From contig CBDIQW010000001.1 of the NCBI GenBank assembly GCA_965283955.1, positions 3,100,001-3,164,000 of the forward strand: a DNA stretch of 64,000 bases, in the 5' to 3' direction. Source of the stretch: Emticicia sp965283955. GTDB lineage: Bacteria > Bacteroidota > Bacteroidia > Cytophagales > Spirosomataceae. The notes below the pieces were generated by a model. The model was not told the origin of the DNA and searched no databases. It saw nothing but the letters and a program-made list of their open reading frames with translations. Position numbers and translations under genes: made by a program. Position 1 is the first letter of the stretch. Every line of letters starts with the position of its first letter. Positions 16,860 through 24,948 of this stretch are shown piece after piece.

Positions 16860-16874
16860 ATTATTATTTTGTTT

Positions 16875-17357
16875 TTAATCTTCAAAAATCATATTACCTT
16901 CTAATTTTTTTCCGTCAGACGACCACCGCAAATCTTGATTTTTTATGGCTTCAGTTATCTTTTTGGAGATAAATCTCAGCAAATAATTTTCTGTTTTTAA
17001 TTTTTCATCGTCTTGCAAAGCTCTAACATTTTTAACGCCACCACCACCTAAAACAATACAAGTAGCACCATATCTAATGCAATAAAGTCTTAGCTTTTTG
17101 TCAGGGGAATCATACAAAGCACAAATTCCATCACCCAAAGTGCCTTCATTTGGTTTGAAAAATTGTTCCCTTGCTCCTGTCAGATGCCCAATAAGTTCAA
17201 GTCTATCAGTAATTGAGCCAAGTTCTTTATCATGAATCCCTTCATTTTCTAAGATAAATTGGTCAAAAAGTGTTTTTTCGTTATCGTCAATCCAAATAGA
17301 ATAAACACTTGCTTTTCTACCAGAAAACTCATCAAGTTCGACAATTTCAAATTTCAT
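16875..17357 (-). CDS. putative HigB/RelE-like toxin
   Basis: A 160-residue cytoplasmic protein starting MKFEIVELDEFSGRKASVYS. The middle part, LELIGHLTGAREQFFKPNEG followed by LYDSPDKKLRLYCIRYGATC, looks like the RelE/HigB-type mRNA interferase core (Gp49-related). It is followed by a polar C-terminal helix. The assignment rests on this resemblance and on the XRE gene directly downstream. The start at 17357 is preferred, since a start at 17432 would run through the ahcY terminator. A perfect palindrome 15 bases upstream is a likely operator. Confidence 0.6.
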   Translation of the reverse strand: MKFEIVELDEFSGRKASVYSIWIDDNEKTLFDQFILENEGIHDKELGSITDRLELIGHLTGAREQFFKPNEGTLGDGICALYDSPDKKLRLYCIRYGATCIVLGGGGVKNVRALQDDEKLKTENYLLRFISKKITEAIKNQDLRWSSDGKKLEGNMIFED

Positions 17358-17371
17358 ATACAAATCTATAT

Positions 17372-17391
17372 ATTTTACTTTAAAGTAAAAT
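17372..17391. promoter_or_regulatory. candidate operator of the toxin-antitoxin operon
   Basis: A perfect 20-base palindrome with the core TTTTACTTTAAAGTAAAA lies 15 bases upstream of the toxin start. Autoregulation by XRE antitoxins through such palindromes is common, so binding by the 16611-16859 protein is inferred. Confidence 0.55.
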
Positions 17392-17415
17392 GGTTTTATA
17401 AAAAAATTTGACCAT

Positions 17416-17460
17416 AAATCAAAAACGCCCATCTATTTTTCAATAAATGGGCGTTTTGAT
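17416..17460 (-). terminator. ahcY terminator
   Basis: AAAACGCCCAT pairs with ATGGGCGTTTT around CTATTTTTCAATAA, with T-rich sequence beyond. It is copied exactly at 16475-16519. Confidence 0.8.
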
Positions 17461-17479
17461 ATAAAAACTCTACGAAATC

Positions 17480-18797
17480 TTAATAACGATACATTTCAGA
17501 TTTGAATGGACCTTCAGGTGTTACACCGATGTAAGCCGCTTGTTCAGCATCTAAAGTATCTAATTTAGCACCCACGTGAGCCAAATGGAAAGCAGCTACT
17601 TTCTCATCTAATTGCTTAGGAAGAACGTAAACTTTTTTCTCGTATTTCTCTGGGTTGTTCCACAATTCGATTTGTGCCAACGTTTGGTTAGAGAATGAGC
17701 ATGACATCACGAATGATGGGTGACCCATTGCACAACCTAAGTTTACTAAACGACCTTCGGCCAAGATTATGATTTCTTTGCCATCCACTTCATACATATC
17801 AACTTGTGGTTTGATAGTAGATTTTGTGTGACCATAGTTTTGGTTCAACCAAGCCATGTCGATTTCGTTATCGAAGTGACCGATGTTACAAACGATAGCC
17901 TTATCACGCATTGCCTTGAAGTGACGGTCACGGATGATGTTTACGTTACCAGTAGCTGTTACGAAAATATTCGCACGAGTTACAGCTTCGTCCATCGGAA
18001 CTACTTCGTAGCCATCCATTGCCGCTTGCAAAGCACAGATTGGGTCGATTTCAGTAACCAATACACGGCAACCAGCACCACGAAGTGATTCTGCCGAACC
18101 TTTACCTACATCACCATAACCTGCAACAGCAGCAACTTTACCTGCCATCATTACGTCAGTTGCACGACGAATCGCATCAACTAATGATTCTTTACAACCG
18201 TATTTGTTATCGAATTTCGATTTTGTTACTGAGTCGTTTACGTTGATAGCAGGCAATGAACAATGTGCCATTTTTCATACGCTCATACAAACGGTGAACA
18301 CCTGTTGTAGTTTCTTCTGACAAGCCTTTGATACCAGCGATAAGCTCTGGATATACATCAAATACCATGTTTGTAAGGTCTCCACCATCATCTAAAATCA
18401 TGTTCAATGGTTTTTGTTCTTCACCGAAAAACAAAGTTTGCTCAATACACCAGTCGAATTCTTCGGCTGTTTGACCTTTCCAAGCATACACTTGAATACC
18501 AGCAGCAGCAATAGCCGCAGCAGCGTGGTCTTGAGTTGAGAAAATATTACAAGAAGACCAAGTTACTTCAGCACCTAACTCCACAAGGGTTTCAATCAAA
18601 ACCGCAGTTTGGATTGTCATGTGTAAACATCCTGCTACTCTTGCACCTGCCAATGGTTTCGACGGGCCATATTCAGCACGGATTGCCATTAAACCTGGCA
18701 TTTCGGCTTCTGCTAATTTAATTTCTTTGCGACCCCAATCGGCAAGAGTGATGTCTTTTACCTTGTAAGGGAGATAAGTTTTTGTTGCTGCTGACAT
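17480..18797 (-). CDS. ahcY: adenosylhomocysteinase (one-base frameshift)
   Basis: AhcY hydrolyses S-adenosylhomocysteine to adenosine and homocysteine with tightly bound NAD. Two overlapping frames (18797-18207 and 18271-17480) become a 438-residue protein if one extra A at about 18259 on the plus strand is removed; the join then reads KNGTLSLPAINVNDSVTKS. Family features are VTWSSCNIFSTQDHAAAAIA, DDGGDLTN, GYGDVGKGSAESLRGAG (the NAD-binding glycine loop) and the C-terminal KSEMYRY. Since this is normally a needed activity in the methyl cycle, a sequencing error is the most likely cause of the break. The 3' end is duplicated at 16475-16640. Confidence 0.93.
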
Positions 18798-18861
18798 TAT
18801 TGATATAAGTTAAATTATCCTTTTAAAATTCTTTATTTAGTTGCTTTTTCTAAATATTAGA

Positions 18862-18893
18862 CAAAATTAGGATAAATTATTTGCCAAATCAAT
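18862..18893 (-). promoter_or_regulatory. possible ahcY promoter
   Basis: On the minus strand TAATTTTG (18869-18862) fits the -7 box. A -33 box is less clear: ATTG lies 20 bases upstream and TTTG 15 bases upstream. It is about 65 bases before the ATG at 18797. Confidence 0.4.
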
Positions 18894-19007
18894 TTTTTTT
18901 GGATAATTTTTATTTGACGGATTTTCTTTTTTCGGGCGAAAAAGCAAGAAAAAAGCTCTCCTTCTGACGAAAGAGAGCCTCTGTATGTATGCTCATTTGA
19001 AGAATGC

Positions 19008-19838
19008 TTACTTCAAAGTAGCAATCAATTTTTCGTTTAAAGCTACATAATCAGGATTTCCACCAGCTTTTGCTAATTCAATTCCTTTTGTTGCTGTTGC
19101 TTTTGCACCCGCTTTATCTCCTGTTTTTGCTTGGATTTTTGCTTTTAAGTGTACCATCCAATAGGCACTTGGTTGAGCGTCGATAGCTTTGTTTACCCAC
19201 TCCAATGCTTTTGCCATGTCTTTGCCGTTATCGAAATAATAGCTTGCTGCTGCAAAATACGGACGGCTATCAACATTCATAGCTGCATCAATTGATTTCA
19301 TGATTTTGCTATCAATATCCGCTTCTACTGGAATGCTAACAGCTGTGTTTTCCCACATGATTTGGATATTTGCCGATGCCGCCATCACATCACCGATGAT
19401 AATCGTAAATGATTCGATATTCATTGGCAAAGTCATTGATTTTACTTTGAAACGAGCTACGTCTTCTTCCGTTTTATAACCATTTAAGCCACCGTTATTT
19501 ACACCTTTATTCAAGATGATTTCCCACTCACCAGCATTTGGAATTGAGTAAAGTGCATACGAACCAGCTTTAACGGCAACGCCCCCTACTTTCACGTCTT
19601 CGCCGAAAGTTACTTTAGTTGCACCATTAGCACCTGTTCTCCACATAGCACCAAAAGGCACTAAATCACCAAAAATCTTACGCCCTTTAGCTAATGGACG
19701 AGAATAATTTACTTCGATTGATGAAAGTGCAAAATCTTGCTTGATAGTTTGGGTTGGACTCGGAGCTGGCGTTTTGATACCTTGTGCCATTGCTCCCATT
19801 GATACAAAAAGAGAGAATAGTAAAACGATTTTTTTCAT
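19008..19838 (-). CDS. DUF2911 domain-containing exported protein
   Basis: A 276-residue protein with a signal peptide (MKKIVLLFSLFVSMGAMAQ). The DUF2911 domain covers about residues 30-175: SSIEVNYSRPLAKGRKIFGD and FGAMWRTGANGATKVTF, then YALYSIPNAGEWEIILNKG, are its hallmarks. The remaining C-terminal part (AKALEWVNKAIDAQPSAYWM) looks like TPR-type helices. DUF2911 proteins are common in Bacteroidota and have no established function; a periplasmic location is inferred from the signal peptide. Confidence 0.88.
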   Translation of the reverse strand: MKKIVLLFSLFVSMGAMAQGIKTPAPSPTQTIKQDFALSSIEVNYSRPLAKGRKIFGDLVPFGAMWRTGANGATKVTFGEDVKVGGVAVKAGSYALYSIPNAGEWEIILNKGVNNGGLNGYKTEEDVARFKVKSMTLPMNIESFTIIIGDVMAASANIQIMWENTAVSIPVEADIDSKIMKSIDAAMNVDSRPYFAAASYYFDNGKDMAKALEWVNKAIDAQPSAYWMVHLKAKIQAKTGDKAGAKATATKGIELAKAGGNPDYVALNEKLIATLK

Positions 19839-19903
19839 TTGTGTTTGATAGATATTTGTTTGAATACGTATAACGCTGAAAGTTGGAAAATGGTTTGATT
19901 TAG

Positions 19904-19987
19904 AAGATAAGAGATATTAGACAAAAGACAAGAGAGTAAAGACGATGTATCAAAGTCTTTTGTCTCTTGTCTAACATCTCTCGTCTA
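19904..19987. repeat. long imperfect hairpin repeat
   Basis: AGACAAAAGACAAGAGAG on the left (about 19918-19936) pairs with TCTTTTGTCTCTTGTCTA on the right (from about 19957). Further pairing of AGATAAGAGATATT with the CATCTCTCGTCT side gives arms of about 30 bases with several mismatches. It fills the gap between the DUF2911 and Gfo/Idh genes. Confidence 0.65.
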
Positions 19988-19991
19988 AAAA

Positions 19992-21116
19992 CTACACCAA
20001 ACTAATACGTTTTCCAGTTTGAGCGGCTTCGTAGATAGCCATCAAGATTTTCATATCTCGTTTGCCTTCATCGCCGTCGATGTGTTTCGGAAACTTTCCT
20101 GTTTCAATAAATTCTTTGCAAATAGCTTCCATCATTACTGTCTGATGATGCACTACTGGCAATTTCATTTCTCCTTCATTGCTTCGACCTTTAATTGGGC
20201 CATAACTATATGCAGGACCTAACTGTAACCAACCTTTATCGGCCGATACATACAGTTGCTCAATATTTGATTTATACGAAGTAAAACCATTCACCATCGC
20301 TCCACCTGGAAACTCCATTTGCCACGATACACTTTCTTCTACATCTTTGAAACGCTCTTTGTCAGTAATTGGTCCAAACTGAGCGGTGACCCAAAGCGGT
20401 TCTTCGCCCGTTACATAGCGAGAAGCCTGTACGCAATAAATGCCCACATCCATCAAAGGCCCACCACCTGCCAACGCTTTTTTCAAACGCCACTGCGTTG
20501 GGTCGCCAATCGTAAAACCAAAATTTGTTTGCATAAATCGTACATTTCCTTTTTCTTTTTTCTGCCCGATTCGCATCACTTCTTGCGTAAATGGCTCAAA
20601 GTGCATACGATACCCCACTCCCAACTGCACACCCGCATCTTTACAGGCTTTTATCATGGCATCGCATTCGGCTACCGAATTAGCCATTGGTTTTTCGCAC
20701 ATCACATGCTTGCCTGCCTTTGCTGCACGAATCACAAATTCGGGGTGCATTGAGTTGGGCAACACCACATAAACAATATCAACTGCTTTATTTTTGGCTA
20801 TTTCATCAAAATTTTGATAATTATAAACGCTTTCTTTGGGCAAATTATATTTCTTTGACCACTCATCGGCTTTGGCTGGTGTGCCTGTCACGATAGCGGC
20901 CAAATAACAATTTTTGGCGTTTTCTAAGGCAACAGCTAACTGATTTTTGGCGTAACTACCCAAACCAACAAGTGCAACACCGAGTTTTTTATCATCTTTG
21001 GGAGCGGCCATTTCTGGCACAGCCATTACTGATGGAACGGCAAAAGCAGCTGCAGTAGTGCCAAGTCCGACACCGAGGTTTTGTAGAAACGAGCGTCGAG
21101 ATTGATTTTCAGACAT
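19992..21116 (-). CDS. Gfo/Idh/MocA family oxidoreductase with Tat signal
   Basis: A 374-residue NAD(P)-dependent sugar-type oxidoreductase. The N-terminus has a twin-arginine signal (SRRSFLQNLG followed by a hydrophobic AAAFAVPSVMA), so the folded, cofactor-loaded enzyme is exported. Residues 45-60 (LGVALVGLGSYAKNQL) form the Rossmann glycine loop, and CEKPMANS near residue 140 is the conserved EKP motif. The C-terminal alpha/beta domain contains GGGPLMDVGIYCVQASRYV. It is close to periplasmic glucose-fructose oxidoreductase-like proteins; the substrate is unknown. It is divergent from the S41 protease gene. Confidence 0.9.
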   Translation of the reverse strand: MSENQSRRSFLQNLGVGLGTTAAAFAVPSVMAVPEMAAPKDDKKLGVALVGLGSYAKNQLAVALENAKNCYLAAIVTGTPAKADEWSKKYNLPKESVYNYQNFDEIAKNKAVDIVYVVLPNSMHPEFVIRAAKAGKHVMCEKPMANSVAECDAMIKACKDAGVQLGVGYRMHFEPFTQEVMRIGQKKEKGNVRFMQTNFGFTIGDPTQWRLKKALAGGGPLMDVGIYCVQASRYVTGEEPLWVTAQFGPITDKERFKDVEESVSWQMEFPGGAMVNGFTSYKSNIEQLYVSADKGWLQLGPAYSYGPIKGRSNEGEMKLPVVHHQTVMMEAICKEFIETGKFPKHIDGDEGKRDMKILMAIYEAAQTGKRISLV

Positions 21117-21221
21117 TTCTTTAGTAAATTGGGGTTGAGAATAGAAATTTATGCTATTTAATGTAATTTATTATCGTAAGAATCTGTTTCTAAAAGTACG
21201 AACTAATTTATTAAATCAAAA

Positions 21222-22895
21222 GTGAAAAGTGAAGAAAATAAAATTCAAAATAACCAAACAACGATTCGCACACCAATTGTGGTGGCAACAACACTCGTGG
21301 TGGGAATATTGATTGGGGCAACTTTTTTTGGTGGACGTCGAGTTGGCGGTGATGTTTCTCGGAGTTCTAATAAATTTAAGGAAATCCTGACGTACATCAA
21401 TCGCAGCTACGTTGATAGCGTAAATACCGATTCGTTGGTCGATTATTCGATTACAAAAATGCTCGAAAAACTCGACCCGCATACTTATTATTTCCCACCA
21501 CAAGAAGCCGATATTGCTCGCTCACAACTCGAAAGTGGTTTCGATGGTATTGGAATTGAGTTTAATGTATTTAACGATACACTCTATGTAGTTACGCCTT
21601 TGGCGGGCGGGCCTTCTGAAACCGTCGGCATTCAGAGTGGCGATGCTATCATCAAGGCGAACAACAATAAACTGACGGGAAAAGATGCCAATAGCACCAA
21701 TATTTTTGCAAGTCTGCGTGGCAAACGTGGCACAGAAGTAAAACTCGAAGTAAAACGCCGAGGTTTCAAAGATTTATTGAAGTTTACGGTTGTCAGAGAT
21801 AAAATCGCTCAATATTCGATTGATGCGGCCTATCTGATGGAAGATAAAAAAACAGCTTACATAAAAATTAATCGTTTTACCGAAACTACCTACGACGAGT
21901 TTAAACAACACATGACCGACCTTAAAAAACAAGGTATGAAGCAATTATTGCTTGATTTGAGAGGAAATCCTGGCGGCTACATGGACAGAGCAACCGATAT
22001 TGTTGATGAACTCGTAGGCGGAAAAGACGTGATTGTATATACTGATGGTAAAGACACACGAAATAACCGAAAAACTTACGCAGGAAACGACGGAATGTTT
22101 GAAAAAGGGGCAATTGTAGTGATGGTTGATGAAGGAAGTGCTTCGGCGTCGGAGATTCTTTCGGGAGCATTACAAGACTATGACCGTGCTTTGATTGTTG
22201 GTCGTCGCACCTTCGGGAAAGGATTGGTTCAGCAACCAATTCAGCTATCTGATGGTTCTGAGCTTCGCCTCACGATTTCACGTTATTATATTCCGAGTGG
22301 ACGTAGTATTCAGAAACCTTACGAAAAAGGGCATTTAGAAAACTACGAAAACGAATTAGATGAGCGTGGAAAATCGGGCGAGTTTTTCATTGCCGATAGC
22401 ATCAAGAATAACCCAAAAATGCGTTTCAAAACCAAAGGTGGCCGAACGGTTTATGGCGGTGGTGGCGTGACGCCCGATATTTTTGTGCCGAGAGATACAA
22501 GCCACATTACTAAATATTTACTCGAACTTTATGGTAAAAATATTTTGCGTGAATATGCCCTCAACTATTCAAACGTAAATCGTAAAACGCTTGAAAAACA
22601 ACCTTTTAGTTCTTTCTTGAATGGATTCGTGATAAGCGATGCCATGCTCGAAGAAGTGAAGAAGTTGGCCAATAGTTCCGAAATTAAATTCAATGCGACA
22701 GAATTTGGTCGCTCGAAAGAGTTTATCAAGCTACAAATCAAGGCAAATATTGCCCGCCATATTTGGCAGCGAAACATAAAAAATGGCTTAAATAATGAAT
22801 TTTATCAAATTGTTTATAGCCAAGACCCAATCGTTACGACGGCCATTAAACAATTTAGTAAAGCAGAAAAATTGGAGAAAGAGAAGAAACTATAA
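21222..22895 (+). CDS. S41 family C-terminal processing peptidase
   Basis: A 557-residue protease beginning at a GTG codon (KSEENKIQNN), followed by a single N-terminal membrane segment (IVVATTLVVGILIGATFF) that anchors it facing the periplasm. A PDZ domain covers about residues 95-185 (DGIGIEFNVFNDTLYVVTPL). The catalytic core has the serine in EGSASASEIL (Ser308) and the general-base lysine in RTFGKGLVQQ (Lys333), spaced by 25 as in Prc/CtpA enzymes. PDZ-gated cleavage of C-termini is family knowledge. The gene is intact and is followed by a strong hairpin. Confidence 0.93.
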   Translation: MKSEENKIQNNQTTIRTPIVVATTLVVGILIGATFFGGRRVGGDVSRSSNKFKEILTYINRSYVDSVNTDSLVDYSITKMLEKLDPHTYYFPPQEADIARSQLESGFDGIGIEFNVFNDTLYVVTPLAGGPSETVGIQSGDAIIKANNNKLTGKDANSTNIFASLRGKRGTEVKLEVKRRGFKDLLKFTVVRDKIAQYSIDAAYLMEDKKTAYIKINRFTETTYDEFKQHMTDLKKQGMKQLLLDLRGNPGGYMDRATDIVDELVGGKDVIVYTDGKDTRNNRKTYAGNDGMFEKGAIVVMVDEGSASASEILSGALQDYDRALIVGRRTFGKGLVQQPIQLSDGSELRLTISRYYIPSGRSIQKPYEKGHLENYENELDERGKSGEFFIADSIKNNPKMRFKTKGGRTVYGGGGVTPDIFVPRDTSHITKYLLELYGKNILREYALNYSNVNRKTLEKQPFSSFLNGFVISDAMLEEVKKLANSSEIKFNATEFGRSKEFIKLQIKANIARHIWQRNIKNGLNNEFYQIVYSQDPIVTTAIKQFSKAEKLEKEKKL

Positions 22896-22903
22896 AATAC
22901 AAG

Positions 22904-22932
22904 CGTCGGCATCGCTCAAAGCGATGCCGACG
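22904..22932. terminator. strong hairpin between convergent genes
   Basis: CGTCGGCATCGCT and AGCGATGCCGACG are perfect 13-bp arms around CAA. It lies 9 bases after the S41 stop and 22 bases from the end of the next gene on the opposite strand. Confidence 0.8.
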
Positions 22933-22953
22933 TTATACATTTTCAACCTTAAT

Positions 22954-23382
22954 TTACTCAAAAACAAAATTTTTAATAACATCGCCTGTACCTACATCAG
23001 AGGTAATACCTTCGTGTAGAAATTTTATTCCTTTTACGGTTAGCTGGCACCTATCTCCTGCCGAAATCAGCATAGCGAGTGGTGAAAGGCTTCCTTTTCC
23101 TTCTGCAAGTACCAGACCTGCTATTTTTTTATCATTTCTTATAAGAGCAACTTCAACTTCACTAATCACAAAGGTCAGATTGGGCATTTTTTGTTTTTGT
23201 TCACCTTGCAAAATAGCTTTCACTTCGAGAAGCGTGTCGGACTTTGAAATCGTTTTTTTGTTGTCTGCGAGTTTTTCATTGAAGAAAAACGAGATAGCTG
23301 GGCGTGGAATAAATGGTAGTTTTTGCTGAGAAAATGCACAAAAACTCAATAAGGTAATCGTTAAGGTAGCAAAAGTTTTCAT
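22954..23382 (-). CDS. small exported protein, GldM-C-terminal-like resemblance
   Basis: A 142-residue protein with the signal peptide MKTFATLTITLLSFCAFSQQ. The mature part contains NLTFVISEVEVALIRNDKKI and LISAGDRCQLTVKGIKFLHE and ends VIKNFVFE. The pattern of beta-strands with a G-D-x-L/V step resembles the C-terminal domain of GldM-like proteins, but this is a weak impression and no family is claimed. It is likely periplasmic. It may be co-transcribed with the 23438-23899 gene upstream on the same strand (55-bp gap). Confidence 0.65.
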   Translation of the reverse strand: MKTFATLTITLLSFCAFSQQKLPFIPRPAISFFFNEKLADNKKTISKSDTLLEVKAILQGEQKQKMPNLTFVISEVEVALIRNDKKIAGLVLAEGKGSLSPLAMLISAGDRCQLTVKGIKFLHEGITSDVGTGDVIKNFVFE

Positions 23383-23437
23383 TTATAGTTTACTGTTGTT
23401 GGTTCACATAAACCTACAAACGAACGTAAAATATAGT

Positions 23438-23899
23438 TTATTGCTTTTTCTTGCCTAAAACGTAGCCCAAACCTAAATTTGCTCGAAAAACACCTAAATC
23501 AAAGTCTTTGTTGGCATAAGGCGAAAGTTCAAAAACGACCTGTAATCTTGGTAATTTTTGAACTGGTGAAGTTCTGACCCCTGCATTCAAACAATAACCT
23601 TCTAATGGCGATTGCTTTGACGCATCAGGGTTTAAAGCATTCAGAAAATTAGCTTTCACGCCAGCACCAATGTAGAATTTTGCTCGTTCTGATTTATTCA
23701 AATTAAACATCGGCGAAACCTCAGTGCTTAGTGATGAAAAGTAAGAATTCATCTGAAATCTGAAATCAGCCCAAACAGCTTTACTGGGATTTGTGGCAAT
23801 CGAAAATACAGAATTGAATGGATAATATGTAAAGGCTTGTGCCTGTGATACTTCAGCAATAAATACAAAGGCAAGAATAAAGAGTAGTTTTTTGTGCAT
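23438..23899 (-). CDS. small outer-membrane beta-barrel-like protein
   Basis: A 153-residue protein with a signal peptide (MHKKLLFILAFVFIAEVSQAQ). The mature part alternates aromatic/hydrophobic strands with turns (WADFRFQMNSYFSSLS, AKFYIGAGVKANFLNA, FRANLGLGYVLG), which is typical of small Bacteroidota outer-membrane barrels. The function is unknown. A -7-like TAGTTTTG (minus strand, 23929-23922) lies just upstream. Confidence 0.7.
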   Translation of the reverse strand: MHKKLLFILAFVFIAEVSQAQAFTYYPFNSVFSIATNPSKAVWADFRFQMNSYFSSLSTEVSPMFNLNKSERAKFYIGAGVKANFLNALNPDASKQSPLEGYCLNAGVRTSPVQKLPRLQVVFELSPYANKDFDLGVFRANLGLGYVLGKKKQ

Positions 23900-23952
23900 G
23901 TTGGGGTTAGGTTTCTTGCTACAAAACTACAAGAAAATATAATTATAAAGTT

Positions 23953-24175
23953 TTACTTGAAGGCTATTTTTTCCCGAAAGTGATTAATACTGATTTCCAA
24001 AGATAATTTCAATAGCAAAGTAATATTATCTTTGCTTTTATCAGCAGCCTCAATTTGTTTTTTGTCAAATAGAAAACATCAGGTTCAGAAATATAAGTAC
24101 CAGTTTCCCAATATTCTTTTTTGATAAATAGTGTATTCAAAATATCATAAATTTTAATATTCTTTCTATAAATCG
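23953..24175 (-). pseudogene. remnant of an unrecognised gene
   Basis: On the minus strand one frame gives IYDILNTLFIKKEYWETGTY then ISEPDVFYLTKNK. After a single-base slip the next frame continues with EAADKSKDNITLLLKLSLEI and ends NHFREKIAFK. No start codon fits. It looks like the degraded end of a small AT-rich gene, next to another truncated gene (Uma2). I do not recognise the family. Confidence 0.35.
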
Positions 24176-24261
24176 GTTATGATACCTCTACTTATCATTT
24201 TTGAAATACTATTTAAGATGACTCAAATCAATTACATCAGCAATACTCTGCAAGCAGCTTT

Positions 24262-24699
24262 TCACCCCAATAATACATCCACCCCAATCTCAAACTCAGG
24301 CAAAATAGGTGCTGCCGAGCAAATATCATTTTCAATACAAATCTTTACATCACGGCGAGAAGTATAAACATGAACTGATTTATTCTCTGGAAAAATCAAC
24401 CACACTACCTTGCTTTGAATGCTGCCTTGTCTTTCTTTAAAGTATTCGCTAATTTTATCATAAATATGATTTACTTGGTCATTTTTAGAAATTATGATAA
24501 TCATGAATGTAGGAACTGGCTCAATCTCATCACTCTGTGCAATATCTTTGGCACTAAAAAACATCAAATCTGATTTTCTAATTTGAGAGTCAGATGCTTT
24601 ATCCATTTCTTGCAAAAGTTCTCCGCCAATCCGATGAGCGTCTGTTTTTAAAAACAGACGATTTAAAATATGAATCAATTTTAAGTGTTTTCTATTCAT
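24262..24699 (-). CDS. Uma2 family protein, N-terminally truncated
   Basis: About 145 residues that follow the Uma2 (DUF820, restriction-endonuclease-like fold) pattern: a helix with LIHILNRLFL, then RKSDLMFFSAKDI, a strand FMIIIISKNDQVNHI, then KISEYFKER, VVWLIFPENKSVHVYTSRRD and the closing APILPEFEIGVDVLLG. Full-length Uma2 proteins are about 180-200 residues and start with an extra 30-40 residues, which are missing here; the frame is closed by a TAA directly upstream. It is probably a decayed accessory gene. The family is predicted to be a PD-(D/E)XK nuclease, of unknown function. Confidence 0.6.
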   Translation of the reverse strand: MNRKHLKLIHILNRLFLKTDAHRIGGELLQEMDKASDSQIRKSDLMFFSAKDIAQSDEIEPVPTFMIIIISKNDQVNHIYDKISEYFKERQGSIQSKVVWLIFPENKSVHVYTSRRDVKICIENDICSAAPILPEFEIGVDVLLG

Positions 24700-24948
24700 T
24701 CTCAAATTTTATCAGTTTCTTTTTTCTGACCATAGCATGAATATTTATATCCAAATTTAAAGAAAAAATCTAATTAGAATCGTTAAGTGACGCATTTTAT
24801 TCATCAAACCAACTCTCAATAACCCTGTTCATCTTGTAATCTTTATAATCGTGCTAAAAATAATTATTAAAAATTAATTGTAATTTTGACACTTAATAAT
24901 TTACTTCGCATCATATTTCCGAACAAAACCAATAAAAATACTACCATC

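Noticed and set aside
17358..17432. Upstream extension of the toxin gene to 17432
   Set aside because: The extension would be encoded by the ahcY terminator hairpin and the operator palindrome; MKFEIV at 17357 is the natural start.
18207..18271. Programmed frameshifting in ahcY
   Set aside because: There is no slippery heptamer or downstream stimulatory structure, and one surplus base explains the break; other genes in the window show the same kind of defect.
20319..20753. 144-codon plus-strand frame inside the Gfo/Idh gene
   Set aside because: It is the complement of conserved oxidoreductase sequence and its translation shows no family features.
24886..24948. TTG start giving xylA 21 extra residues
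   Set aside because: Homologs begin at MSNLKVTLGQ-type sequence, and the extension overlaps the possible -7 box.
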